From: JANMEX01 sp041751995
GTDB taxonomy: Bacteria > Pseudomonadota > Alphaproteobacteria > Rhizobiales > Rhizobiaceae
DNA length: 64,000 nucleotides
Direction of reading: 5' to 3'
Assembly: GCA_041751995.1 (NCBI GenBank)
Contig: JBGSHY010000001.1
Location: forward strand, 18,362 to 82,361
The position numbers were made by a program, and so were the translations under genes. Positions 16,481-25,336 of this stretch are shown in pieces; position 1 is the stretch's first letter; each line of letters begins with the position of its first letter. A model generated the notes under the pieces. The model did not search any database. It was not told the origin of the DNA and saw only the letters and a list, made by a program, of their open reading frames with translations.

Positions 16481-17794
16481 ATGACCGCGCCGCGCATCTC
16501 GTTTGTTTCACTTGGCTGCCCGAAGGCTCTCGTCGATTCCGAGCGGATCATCACGCGCCTGCGCGCTGAAGGCTATGAAATCACGCGCAAGCATGATGGC
16601 GCGGACATGGTGATCGTCAACACCTGCGGCTTTCTCGACAGCGCCCGCGATGAATCGCTGCAGGCAATCGGCTCGGCGCTCAATGAAAATGGCAAGGTTA
16701 TCGTCACCGGCTGCCTCGGTGCGGAGCCGGATGTCATTCGCCAACGCCACCCGAACGTCCTGGCCATTACCGGCCCCCAGGCTTATGAGAGCGTGATGAA
16801 CGCCGTGCATGAAGCCGCGCCGCCGGAGCATGATCCGTTCATGGACTTGGTGCCGGAACAAGGCATCAAGCTGACGCCGCGCCACTACGCCTATCTGAAA
16901 ATCTCCGAAGGCTGCTCGAACCGCTGCACCTTCTGCATCATTCCGGCGCTGCGCGGCGATCTGGTTTCGCGTTCTGCTTCTGACGTATTGAAAGAAGCCG
17001 AGAAGCTTGTCGCCGCAGGCGTAAAGGAAATCCTCGTCATTTCGCAGGATACCTCCGCCTACGGCCAGGACATCCGCTATGCCGAAAGCCAGTGGGGCGA
17101 CAAGACAGTCCGCGCAAAGTTCGTTGATCTTTCGCGCGAACTTGGCTCACTCGGCGTCTGGGTTCGCATGCACTATGTCTACCCCTACCCGCACGTCGAT
17201 GATGTCATTCCGCTGATGGCCGACGGAAAGATCCTGCCCTACCTCGACATCCCGTTCCAGCACGCCAGCCCCAATGTGTTGAAGGCGATGAAACGCCCTG
17301 CTCACGCCGACAAGGTGGTCGAGCGGATCCGGCGCTGGCGGGAAATCTGCCCGGATCTGGCGCTGCGCTCAACCTTCATCGCCGGCTTTCCCGGCGAGAC
17401 AGAAGAAGATTTCGACATGCTGCTCGATTTCCTCGACGAGGCGAAGATCGAACGCGCTGGATGTTTCAAGTATGAGCCGGTCAAGGGTGCAAAGTCGAAC
17501 GACCTTGGCCTGCCGTTCGTGCCGGAAGACGTCAAAGAAGCGCGGTTCAAGCGTTTTATGGCACGCCAGCAGAAAATCTCGGCCGACATCCTCAAGCGCA
17601 AGGTCGGCAAACGCCTGCCTGTCATCATCGACCAGTCGGACGGCCTGACCGCCACAGGACGCACCAAGTATGATGCGCCGGAAATCGATGGCAATGTCCG
17701 CGTCACCTCACGCCGTCCGATACGGGTTGGCGACATTGTAACCGTCAAGATCGAAGCATCCGATGCCTATGACCTGCATGGCTCGGTTGCCTGA
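16481..17794 (+). CDS. rimO: Ribosomal protein S12 methylthiotransferase RimO
   Basis: Radical-SAM enzyme that adds a methylthio group to the conserved aspartate of ribosomal protein S12, using two iron-sulfur clusters. The UPF0004 domain has its three cysteines (SLGCPKALVDSER, NTCGF, GCLGAEP). The radical-SAM cluster motif is CSNRCTFCIIP. A C-terminal TRAM domain follows (about 370-437). From ATG 16481, preceded by AAAGGA, the product is 437 aa, the usual length. The frame extends upstream to 16361, but that part is not conserved and overlaps the divergent hydrolase leader. Confidence 0.96.
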   Translation: MTAPRISFVSLGCPKALVDSERIITRLRAEGYEITRKHDGADMVIVNTCGFLDSARDESLQAIGSALNENGKVIVTGCLGAEPDVIRQRHPNVLAITGPQAYESVMNAVHEAAPPEHDPFMDLVPEQGIKLTPRHYAYLKISEGCSNRCTFCIIPALRGDLVSRSASDVLKEAEKLVAAGVKEILVISQDTSAYGQDIRYAESQWGDKTVRAKFVDLSRELGSLGVWVRMHYVYPYPHVDDVIPLMADGKILPYLDIPFQHASPNVLKAMKRPAHADKVVERIRRWREICPDLALRSTFIAGFPGETEEDFDMLLDFLDEAKIERAGCFKYEPVKGAKSNDLGLPFVPEDVKEARFKRFMARQQKISADILKRKVGKRLPVIIDQSDGLTATGRTKYDAPEIDGNVRVTSRRPIRVGDIVTVKIEASDAYDLHGSVA

Positions 17795-17804
17795 GCTGCC
17801 GCTG

Positions 17805-18230
17805 CTATTTATTGGCCTCCAGTGGCGGCAACTCGGCGTCCCAGCTTTTCAGGATGAGGTCACGCGCCTTGTGTGCCAGGTTCAGTGACGGGGAATTCAG
17901 CACTGACATCGGCAGCTTTGGATCTGCAACGGGTGATTTTGGCACCAAACTTCCTGCCTGAACCATGGCTTTCGCCACCTCATTGTCTTCAACAATGGCC
18001 AGTGATCCCCAATAAAGCTTCCAGAACGTCTTGCGGGATTCCTCCCATTTCGCGGGCTCCGTCTCCACCGCGAGTGACGACAAGGCCTCTGTGGCAGAAA
18101 GCGTTATGCTCAGTTGTTTCTGCAGGAAGGGCTCCAGGTTTTTCTGCTTTGACGTGGCATTATATTGCCAGGCGCTCACCGTTAGTGAAACAAGCGTCAG
18201 CATCCAGGGGACTATCGTCGCATAATTCAT
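17805..18230 (-). CDS. Hypothetical membrane-anchored protein
   Basis: A 141-aa protein with one N-terminal hydrophobic segment (ATIVPWMLTLVSLTVSAW, about residues 4-21), followed by a polar helical domain (KQKNLEPFLQKQLSITLSATEALSSL...). It looks like a single-pass membrane protein with a soluble domain of about 115 residues. I do not recognise the family. ATG 18230 is supported by GGAG eight bases upstream; the frame also contains an earlier start at 18245. Convergent with rimO (ten-base gap) and divergent from the acyltransferase gene, sharing a 190-base region with an inverted repeat. Confidence 0.7.
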   Translation of the reverse strand: MNYATIVPWMLTLVSLTVSAWQYNATSKQKNLEPFLQKQLSITLSATEALSSLAVETEPAKWEESRKTFWKLYWGSLAIVEDNEVAKAMVQAGSLVPKSPVADPKLPMSVLNSPSLNLAHKARDLILKSWDAELPPLEANK

Positions 18231-18328
18231 AGCGGGCTCCATCAAAATGAAGCGCCCCGTGAGAAACTACTCCCGATCTGCCGGTCATGCAATTTCGAGC
18301 CGCAGGATCGGCTGATGATTATGGTAAC

Positions 18329-18350
18329 CAAAGTGTTTAACGACACTTTG
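18329..18350. promoter_or_regulatory. Perfect inverted repeat upstream of acyltransferase gene (possible operator)
   Basis: Arms CAAAGTGT (18329-18336) and ACACTTTG (18343-18350) are exact reverse complements, separated by TTAACG. The repeat is 70 bases before the acyltransferase start and 98 bases from the divergent start at 18230. It could be a dimeric repressor site or a weak hairpin (CAGTTTTT follows). Confidence 0.45.
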
Positions 18351-18420
18351 CAGTTTTTCACACTGACAGCTCAGGTTGCCCTAGTGTCACGCTTTCCGCA
18401 GTTGCAGGGAGGCGCATCGC

Positions 18421-19524
18421 ATGACTTCCAGTCAGGACAAGCCGGACAGCACCCGCTTCGCGCTGCTTGACCTGCTGCGGCTGTTTGCGGCGCTGATGGT
18501 TGTCGCCTTTCACTGGCTGTTCCGCGGCCATGCCGCCAGTCAGCAGTTCACAGATTTCCCTGATGCTGCCAGGCTTGCTGTTTATGGCTACATCGGAGTG
18601 GACTGGTTTTTTGTCATATCCGGATTTGTCATTGCCTGGACCGCCGAAGGTCGAAATGCCATTACATTTGCTGTCCTGCGCTTTGCCCGCCTCTACCCGG
18701 GCGACATTGCCTGCATGACCATCACATTCCTCATGACAGTCTCCTACAATTGGCCGCAGTTTTCACCGGATTGGACGGATTGGCTGGCCAACAGCACGAT
18801 GTTCGCGCCTGTCCTCGGCCGGCAATTCATGGACGGCGCCTACTGGTCAATCGTTGTCGAGATTGTCTTTTACGGCTGGGTGTTTATCGGGCTTGCTACG
18901 GGTCTGTGGAACCGGCGCATCCCGATCGCATTTATCTGGCTGGCGGCGTCAGTTGCCAATATGGTTTGGATCAAATCGGAAGTGCTCCGGTTTGTCCTGA
19001 TCACAGATTTTGCACCATGGTTCATCATCGGCATGATGATGCAGGATATCTGGAAGCGTGGCGCGAAGCTAGAAGTGATGGTCATATTGGTCACCGCGTT
19101 TTTCGCCAGTTGCCTGTCGCTTGCGATTCAGGTGCCAGGTTTTGCCGAAGACTATGGCGTGGCGCCCGAACTGATGCTGCTTTTCAGTCTCAACCTCCTC
19201 GGCATCCTGCTGATCGCCGCCGCGATCAGTGCACGGAATGTCAGCCCGAAAATCGCGCGATGGTCTGTAGTAGCCGGCGCCGTCAGCTATCCGCTTTACC
19301 TGTTCCACCAACACGCAGGCTACATGCTGATTGACCGGTTTTCGCCGCTTCTGGGAAGTTTGGGAGCTGCAATCGTTGCGTTGGCCGCAACTTTCGCTGT
19401 CGCCATATCGACCGCGCTGCTTATCGAGAAGCCCTTGCGCCCTCTTGTTGTCAGAACATTGCTGCGGCTCGTCGAGCGCGTAAAACACGCGCTGCACTGG
19501 ACCGGAAACATCCACGCCAAATAA
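18421..19524 (+). CDS. Acyltransferase family 3 (OafA/NodX-like) membrane protein
   Basis: A 367-aa polytopic membrane protein of the acyltransferase-3 family, which moves acetyl or other acyl groups onto cell-surface sugars. The N-terminal motif LLDLLRLFAALMVVAFHWLFRG carries the conserved histidine of helix 1. GYIGVDWFFVISGFVIAW is the second signature, and RFARLYPGDI contains the conserved arginines. About ten hydrophobic segments follow, ending in a basic tail. A GGAGG nine bases before ATG 18421 supports the start. No polysaccharide cluster is adjacent, so the acceptor is unknown. Confidence 0.92.
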   Translation: MTSSQDKPDSTRFALLDLLRLFAALMVVAFHWLFRGHAASQQFTDFPDAARLAVYGYIGVDWFFVISGFVIAWTAEGRNAITFAVLRFARLYPGDIACMTITFLMTVSYNWPQFSPDWTDWLANSTMFAPVLGRQFMDGAYWSIVVEIVFYGWVFIGLATGLWNRRIPIAFIWLAASVANMVWIKSEVLRFVLITDFAPWFIIGMMMQDIWKRGAKLEVMVILVTAFFASCLSLAIQVPGFAEDYGVAPELMLLFSLNLLGILLIAAAISARNVSPKIARWSVVAGAVSYPLYLFHQHAGYMLIDRFSPLLGSLGAAIVALAATFAVAISTALLIEKPLRPLVVRTLLRLVERVKHALHWTGNIHAK

Positions 19525-19548
19525 AAAGGGCGGCCACAAGGGCCGCCC
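19523..19548 (-). terminator. Intrinsic terminator of the BMP-type ABC operon
   Basis: 8-bp perfect stem GGGCGGCC / GGCCGCCC with a five-base loop at 19528-19548. Read on the minus strand it is followed by TTTTTAT. It ends the operon on the minus strand and lies between two convergent stops. Confidence 0.88.
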
Positions 19549-19569
19549 ATCCAGACCAACTGTTCAGGA

Positions 19570-20643
19570 TTACTCTGGCAGCTTGTCGTCCACGCCTTTG
19601 ACATACATCTTGAGGCCAAGCAGCGTGCCGTCATCGGCGCTTTCGCCAGCCTTCAGCCATTCGGTGCCATCCTGCTTCATGATCGGGCCGGTGAACGGCT
19701 TCAGCTCACCCGACTTGATCTTGGCTTCAGTGTCCATTGCCATGGCTTTCACATCGTCCGGCATGTTGGTGTACGGGGCCATCGTCAGGATGCCGTCCTT
19801 GAGGCCATCCCATGAGGATTCGCCACCCTTCCACGAGCCGTCAAGCACGGCATTGATGCGCTTGACATAGTAGGGACCCCAAGTGTCGACGATCGCGGTC
19901 AGCTGTGCGTTCGGGCCTGCGGTGATCTGGTCGAAAGCCTGACCGAAGGCCTTGATCTTGCGCTCTTCCGCAACCTGCATCGGGCCGGTCGAATCCGTAT
20001 GCTGGGTGATGATGTCCACGCCCTGATCGATCAACGCCTTGGCGGCATCGGCTTCCTTGCCGGCGTCAAACCAGGTGTTGACCCAAACCACTTTCAGCTT
20101 GAAATCCGGATTGACGGACTGCGCGCCGAGCAGGAACGAATTGATGCCCTGCACCACTTCCGGGATCGGGAATGAGGCGATGTAGCCGGCGGTGCCGGTT
20201 TTCGACATCTTGCCGGCGATCTGGCCGATGATGTAGCGGCCTTCATAGAAGCGCGAATTGTAGGTCGTCACGTTTGGAGCGGACTTGTAGCCGGTGGCGT
20301 GCTCGAACTTCACGTCCGGGAACTTCGCAGCAACGGCCAGCGTCTGGTCCATGAAGCCGAACGAGGTGGTGAACACGATGGCGCAGCCGGAACGGGCGAA
20401 ACGTTCGATTGCGCGCTCGGCATCCGGGCCTTCCGGAACGTTTTCGGCAAAAATGGTCTCGACCTTTTCGCCCAGTTCCTTGTCGACCAGCTGACGGCCA
20501 ACGTCATGCGCCTGAGTCCAGCCGCCATCGGACTTCGAGCCGACATAAAGGAAGCAGGCCTTGATCTTGTCGGCGGCCAGTGCCGGAGCCGCCATCGAGG
20601 CGAGGAATGTGGCTGCAGCCAGCCCAGTCAGAATTTTCTTCAT
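19570..20643 (-). CDS. BMP family ABC transporter substrate-binding protein
   Basis: Periplasmic binding protein of the basic membrane protein (BMP/PnrA-like) family, probably a nucleoside or purine receptor. The 357-aa product starts with a signal peptide (MKKILTGLAAATFLASMAAPALA) and has the PnrA-like fold with KIKACFLYVGSKSDGGWTQAHDVGRQ, ERFARSGCAIVFTTSFGF, FYEGRYIIGQIAGKMSKTG and QGVDIITQHTDSTG. A longer open frame upstream (to 21027) overlaps the permease gene and is not used. It is the last gene of the operon, 51 bases after the permease, so the binding protein follows the ATPase and permeases. Confidence 0.93.
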   Translation of the reverse strand: MKKILTGLAAATFLASMAAPALAADKIKACFLYVGSKSDGGWTQAHDVGRQLVDKELGEKVETIFAENVPEGPDAERAIERFARSGCAIVFTTSFGFMDQTLAVAAKFPDVKFEHATGYKSAPNVTTYNSRFYEGRYIIGQIAGKMSKTGTAGYIASFPIPEVVQGINSFLLGAQSVNPDFKLKVVWVNTWFDAGKEADAAKALIDQGVDIITQHTDSTGPMQVAEERKIKAFGQAFDQITAGPNAQLTAIVDTWGPYYVKRINAVLDGSWKGGESSWDGLKDGILTMAPYTNMPDDVKAMAMDTEAKIKSGELKPFTGPIMKQDGTEWLKAGESADDGTLLGLKMYVKGVDDKLPE

Positions 20644-20693
20644 TGGTCGTACCTTTCCATTCAACGAAACAAGGGGCATTCCCGTCTTGATTC

Positions 20694-21614
20694 CTACCGG
20701 TCTGCCACAAACGGCCGCCCCAAAGAGGCCGGTGTGTTCATCATCGTCAGGCGGCGATTGCCGGATATTAGAACCAAAACGATGATGGTTGCCAGATAGG
20801 GAAGAGAAGATAAAAGCTGTGAGGGGATTCCAAGTCCCAGCGCCTGCGCGTGCAATTGTCCAATAGTCACAGCGCCAAACAGATATGCGCCGCCAACCAC
20901 GCGCCACGGCCGCCAGGAGGCGAACACCACAAGCGCCAGCGCGATCCAACCGCGGCCGGCCGTCATGTTTTCCACCCATTGCGGTGTATAGACCAGTGAC
21001 AGATGGGCACCGGCAAGACCGGCGCATGCCCCGCCGAACATGACCGCCAGATAGCGGACTTTGACGACCGGAATGCCCAACGCATGGGCTGACGTGTGAT
21101 TGTCGCCGACCGAGCGTAGCGTCAGCCCTGCCCGCGTCTTGAACAGAAACCAGGATACGGCGGCAACGAGGATCAGCGAGATGTAGAAGATCGGGTCCTG
21201 TCCGAACAGCAGTTTGCCAACCATCGGCAGTTCACTCAGGACCGGGATGTGGATATTGGCGAGGCGCACACCAGCCTGCCCGACGTACAACTCGCCGATG
21301 AGGCCGGACAGACCAAGCCCGGCCAGCGTCAAGGCAAGACCGGTCGCCACCTGGTTGGTCACGAGCGTTAACGTCAGGAAAGCAAACGGCAGCGAGAATA
21401 GCGCACTTGCGATGATCGCCGCCAGAACGCCGAGCCACGGCGAACCAGTCTGCAATGACACGGCAAAACCGACAACCGCGCCGATCACCATCATGCCCTC
21501 AACACCAAGGTTCAAAACGCCGGAGCGCTCGACGACCAATTCCCCGATGGCTGCAATCAAAAGCGGCGTTGCGGCGGTCGCGATGGTGAGGAGGATTGAC
21601 TGGAAAATATCCAT
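20694..21614 (-). CDS. ABC transporter permease (nucleoside/BMP type), second subunit
   Basis: A 306-aa membrane protein of the branched-chain-amino-acid/simple-sugar permease superfamily, of the type paired with BMP receptors. The N-terminal part ATPLLIAAIGELVVERSGVLNLGVEGMMVIGAVVGF is the family signature. RAGLTLRSVGDNHTSAHALGI is the cytoplasmic coupling loop that docks on the ATPase, and about eight hydrophobic segments are present. ATG 21614 starts right at the conserved N-terminus; the open frame to 21767 overlaps the preceding permease and is a shadow. One base separates it from that gene. Confidence 0.93.
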   Translation of the reverse strand: MDIFQSILLTIATAATPLLIAAIGELVVERSGVLNLGVEGMMVIGAVVGFAVSLQTGSPWLGVLAAIIASALFSLPFAFLTLTLVTNQVATGLALTLAGLGLSGLIGELYVGQAGVRLANIHIPVLSELPMVGKLLFGQDPIFYISLILVAAVSWFLFKTRAGLTLRSVGDNHTSAHALGIPVVKVRYLAVMFGGACAGLAGAHLSLVYTPQWVENMTAGRGWIALALVVFASWRPWRVVGGAYLFGAVTIGQLHAQALGLGIPSQLLSSLPYLATIIVLVLISGNRRLTMMNTPASLGRPFVADR

Positions 21615-21615
21615 C

Positions 21616-22695
21616 TCAGTTCCCCTTTGCCGCTGAGCGGGCCGCGAACACGATCCGGTAATGAATGAGCGTGTCACAGGCGAGCACGAAAAACAGCAAC
21701 ATGCCTTGGAACACGCGCGCCAGCTTGTCTGACAGCCCAAGCGAAATCTGCGCTGCCTCGCCGCCAAGATAGGTCAAGGCCAGCACGAGGCCGGCAGCGA
21801 CAATCCCGAGCGGGTTCAGGCGCCCGAGGAACGCCACGATGATGGCAGTGAAACCATAGCCGGGCGAAATCGACGGACGAAGCTGGCCAATAGCGCCGGA
21901 AACCTCGGATATGCCGGCGAGACCCGCCAGCGCGCCGGAGAACATGAAGGCAAAGAACACCATTTTCGGTGCATCAATGCCCGCAAACCTCGCCGCGCGC
22001 GGTGATGCGCCTTGAACACGGATATCAAACCCGCGCTTGGTGCGTTTGAGCATGTACCAGACAAGCACCGCCGCTACGATGGCGAAGACAATGCCCCAGT
22101 TTGCCCGCCCGGACGAAGGCATCATTTCAGGCAGAACCGCAAATGGATTGAACCGGCGCGATTCCGGGAAATTGTTGCCCTCCGGATTGCGCCACGGACC
22201 GCGCACCATCCAGTCGAGGAACAATTGCATGACATAAACCAGCATCAGGCTGGTGAGGATTTCATTGGTATTGAATTTCACCTTTAGCAACGCCGGTATC
22301 GCGCCAAACAAGGCGCCGCCGATCAACCCGAGGATCAGCATGACCGGAAGCGTCAACACGGACTGCCATTCGGGAAACATCACCGGCGGAATCGAGCCCA
22401 TCAGCGCGCCGGCGATGAACTGGCCTTCGGCGCCGATGTTCCAGTTGTTCGAGGCATAGGCGACCGAAAGACCGACCGCGATCAGAATCAGGGGTGCGGC
22501 CTTGATCGCCAGCTCGTGCAGCGACCAGACTTCGCTGAGTGGCTCAACAAAGTAGGTATAAAGCGCAGTCAGCGGATTTTGCCCGGACGCAGCAAAGACA
22601 ATCGCACCGGCGATCAGCGTCAGACCGAAGGCGATGAAAGGCGAAAGCGCTGAAAACAACGCTGAATGTTGCGGGCGCTTGATGAGCATGATCAT
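21616..22695 (-). CDS. ABC transporter permease (nucleoside/BMP type), first subunit
   Basis: A 359-aa membrane protein, larger partner of the permease pair. It has an N-terminal helix, then KAAPLILIAVGLSVAYASNNWNIGAEGQFIAGAL, the signature of the YufP-like subunit. FDIRVQGASPRAARFAGIDAPKMVFFAFMFSGALAGLAG is the coupling loop and following helix. About eight to ten hydrophobic segments are visible. The ATG at 22695 comes one base after the ATPase stop, so the two are probably translationally coupled. Substrate specificity is inferred from the family (nucleosides), not seen. Confidence 0.93.
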   Translation of the reverse strand: MIMLIKRPQHSALFSALSPFIAFGLTLIAGAIVFAASGQNPLTALYTYFVEPLSEVWSLHELAIKAAPLILIAVGLSVAYASNNWNIGAEGQFIAGALMGSIPPVMFPEWQSVLTLPVMLILGLIGGALFGAIPALLKVKFNTNEILTSLMLVYVMQLFLDWMVRGPWRNPEGNNFPESRRFNPFAVLPEMMPSSGRANWGIVFAIVAAVLVWYMLKRTKRGFDIRVQGASPRAARFAGIDAPKMVFFAFMFSGALAGLAGISEVSGAIGQLRPSISPGYGFTAIIVAFLGRLNPLGIVAAGLVLALTYLGGEAAQISLGLSDKLARVFQGMLLFFVLACDTLIHYRIVFAARSAAKGN

Positions 22696-22696
22696 G

Positions 22697-24241
22697 TCAG
22701 ATTGCCCCACCCATCAGCATGCCGACATGTTCGAGCGTCGCATCGGCAATCGGCATTGGCAACGACAGCTTGCCATGATTCATCACGGCCAGGCGGTCGG
22801 AAATTTCAAACAATTCATCAAGGTCCTGGCTTATGATCAAAACCGCAGCGCCGCTGCGCGCAAGATCGACAATCGACTGACGAATGCGTGCGCAGGCACC
22901 GGCATCAACGCCCCAGGTTGGCTGGTTGATGACCAGAACGGATGGATTGCGATCCAGCTCGCGGCCAATCAGGAATTTCTGCAGATTGCCGCCCGACAAG
23001 GCCCCCGCATCCGGATCCTCGGCGCTTTTCCGCACATCCATGACCTCAACGATCCGCTTGGCCGCCGCTGTGATCGACGACCGATTGATGACGCGGAAAG
23101 GGCCCTTGGAAAAGGCTCTCGCATCCGAAATGGCGCGCGACAGAAAAAGATTGTCGGAAAGGCTCATCGTCGGCACGGCGCCATGCCCAAGCCGCTCTTC
23201 CGGCACAAAGCCTGCGCCGAGCAAACGCCGCTCGGAAATGCCGAGATTGCCCGCCGGCTTGCCGCGAATGGAAATCGTTTCAGCGCTGGCCTGTTTGCGC
23301 TCACCCGACACCGCATCAAAAAATTCGCCCTGCCCGTTGCCCGCAACGCCGGCAATGCCGACGACTTCGCCCGGAAGAACATCAAGTGTGATGTCCTTCA
23401 GCGCCATCGAGAACGGCCCTGAAGGTTTTTGCGATAAGCCCTTGATCGACAATAGCGGCATGGCGGCTGCATCATCGGCTGGCGCCGGGCGTATGACTGC
23501 GGCGATGTCATTGCCAACCATCATTCGCGCCAGCGAGGCCGCCGTTTCCGCGCGCGGATCGCATTCGCCGACCACCTTGCCATGACGAAGCACAGTGGCG
23601 CGGTCACAGATGCGCTGCACCTCATCAAGCCGATGGCTGATGTAGAGGATCGACTTGCCCTCGTCACGCAGACGTTCAAGCGTGACGAACAGCTTGTCTG
23701 CCTCCTGCGGCGTCAACACCGATGTCGGCTCGTCCAGAATGATCAACTCTGGTTCCTGCAACAGGCAGCGCACAATCTCGATGCGTTGGCGTTCGCCTAC
23801 CGAAAGGTCACCAACCAGGGAACTTGGATCCAACGGCAAGCCGTAAGCCTGGCTGATGGTTCGCGCTTTTTCTGCAACCTCAGAAACCGACGCGCCGCCG
23901 CTCAAGGCAAGCGCGATATTCTCCGCGGCGCTCAAAGCATCAAACAGCGAAAAATGCTGGAAAACCATGCCGATGCCAAGGCTTCTTGCGAAATTTGGAT
24001 TGGCTATCGTGACGTTCTGCCCCTTCCACGAAATGCTGCCTGCGTTCGGCTGTAGCGTTCCGTAGAGCATTTTCACCAATGTGGATTTGCCAGCGCCATT
24101 CTCACCGAGAAGCGCGTGGATCTCACCCTTGGAAATGGAAAGCGTGACGCCGTCGCAAGCGCGAAGCGAGCCGAATATCTTGGTCACGCCTTCAACCTGA
24201 AGAAGCGCGCGATCCCCTGACGCCAAATGTTCCCCGGCCAT
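22697..24241 (-). CDS. ABC transporter ATP-binding protein (tandem NBD, nucleoside/BMP type)
   Basis: A 514-aa protein with two nucleotide-binding domains. NBD1 is complete: Walker A GENGAGKS, signature LSVGERQRIEI and Walker B IILDEPTSVLTP. NBD2 is degenerate in the way usual for this family: GVAGNGQGEF in place of Walker A, signature LSGGNLQK, and VLVINQPTWGVD for Walker B. This is the RbsA/YufO type that energises sugar and nucleoside importers. ATG 24241 has AAGG seven bases upstream; the frame extends to 24319 without similarity. First gene of the operon ATPase-permease-permease-binding protein. Confidence 0.95.
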   Translation of the reverse strand: MAGEHLASGDRALLQVEGVTKIFGSLRACDGVTLSISKGEIHALLGENGAGKSTLVKMLYGTLQPNAGSISWKGQNVTIANPNFARSLGIGMVFQHFSLFDALSAAENIALALSGGASVSEVAEKARTISQAYGLPLDPSSLVGDLSVGERQRIEIVRCLLQEPELIILDEPTSVLTPQEADKLFVTLERLRDEGKSILYISHRLDEVQRICDRATVLRHGKVVGECDPRAETAASLARMMVGNDIAAVIRPAPADDAAAMPLLSIKGLSQKPSGPFSMALKDITLDVLPGEVVGIAGVAGNGQGEFFDAVSGERKQASAETISIRGKPAGNLGISERRLLGAGFVPEERLGHGAVPTMSLSDNLFLSRAISDARAFSKGPFRVINRSSITAAAKRIVEVMDVRKSAEDPDAGALSGGNLQKFLIGRELDRNPSVLVINQPTWGVDAGACARIRQSIVDLARSGAAVLIISQDLDELFEISDRLAVMNHGKLSLPMPIADATLEHVGMLMGGAI

Positions 24242-24355
24242 GTTACCTTTTTGGGTTTTCTTATGGTCCAAAGAAAGCCTAGCCGAATTGATTCCGCTTT
24301 GGAAAGGCCTATTTCCCAAGCATCTGTTGAAATCCTCGGCAGACAGTGACTTTGC

Positions 24356-25336
24356 TCAAGGAATGAGCACAGTGCCTCCGGTCGTTGCCCGGCTTTCGAG
24401 CAAGCGGTGAGCATCGCCAGCTTCCGCCAAACGGAATTTCTGGTTGACTGCTATGTTGACCGTGCCGGAAGTGACCTTTTCAAACAGCCGGTTGGCGGAC
24501 AATTCCAGTTCAGCGCGGCTTGCCGTGTAGGCAAACAGTGTTGGCCGCGTCGCATAAAGCGAACCCCGGGCAACCAGATGGGTCAGCGTGAAGCCTTCTA
24601 TCGGCCCGGACGATTGGCCAAACGGCACAAACATCCCGCGCGACTTCAAGCTATCGAGTGATGCCAGCCATGTGTCCCTGCCCACGGAATCATAGACAAC
24701 ATCCACGCCTTTTCCGCCGGTGATCTCCTTCACCCGCGCAACTATGTTTTCATGCTTGTATTCAATGACGTGATGATACCCATTCTTGCGCGCCAGTTCA
24801 GCCTTTTCTGGGCTGCCTGCAGTGCCGATCACCGTTGCGCCGATGGAATCGGCCCATTGGCCCGCAATCAGGCCCACGCCTCCGGCGGCGGCGTGGAACA
24901 AGATGGTCTGCCCCTTCTGCACCGGAAAAGTCCGGCACAGCAGCATTTCAGCAGTCATGCCTTTCAGCATCATGGCCGCAGCGGTGTCATCGCTGATGCC
25001 GTTTGGTATCTTCACCAACCGGTCCGCCACTATGTTTCTGGCTTCGCAATAGGCGCCAATTGTCGCGGCGTAGGCAACGCGGTCGCCAATTTGCAAACCC
25101 CTCACACCGTCGCCCAACGCTGTGACAACGCCTGTCGCCTCATTGCCCGGAATCAGCGGCAAGCCGCTTGGCAGCGTGTAGAGGCCTGTGCGGTAATAGA
25201 CATCAATGAAATTCAGGCCGATTGCCGTATGCCTGATTTGCGCTTCACCAGCGGCCGGCGGCGCAAGGTCAATGTCGTCAAGCGTCAAGACTTCCGGGCC
25301 ACCATGGCTGTGAATGCGGACTGCTTTAATTCTCAT
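24356..25336 (-). CDS. Quinone oxidoreductase (zinc-free MDR family, Qor-like)
   Basis: A 326-aa NADPH-dependent medium-chain reductase, the length of E. coli Qor. GLNFIDVYYRTGLY and LIPGNEATGVV form the N-terminal catalytic domain. FHAAAGGVGLIAGQWADSIGATVIGTAGS is the Rossmann dinucleotide motif with AAGGVG. The structural and catalytic zinc ligands of alcohol dehydrogenases are absent. It probably reduces quinones or enones; the exact substrate is open. Its ATG overlaps the pcs stop by four bases, so the two genes are coupled, though no functional link to phosphatidylcholine synthesis is obvious. Confidence 0.92.
   Translation of the reverse strand: MRIKAVRIHSHGGPEVLTLDDIDLAPPAAGEAQIRHTAIGLNFIDVYYRTGLYTLPSGLPLIPGNEATGVVTALGDGVRGLQIGDRVAYAATIGAYCEARNIVADRLVKIPNGISDDTAAAMMLKGMTAEMLLCRTFPVQKGQTILFHAAAGGVGLIAGQWADSIGATVIGTAGSPEKAELARKNGYHHVIEYKHENIVARVKEITGGKGVDVVYDSVGRDTWLASLDSLKSRGMFVPFGQSSGPIEGFTLTHLVARGSLYATRPTLFAYTASRAELELSANRLFEKVTSGTVNIAVNQKFRLAEAGDAHRLLESRATTGGTVLIP

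Noticed and set aside
20644..21027. N-terminal extension of the BMP binding protein
   Set aside because: It would overlap the permease gene and place about 128 residues before a perfect signal peptide.
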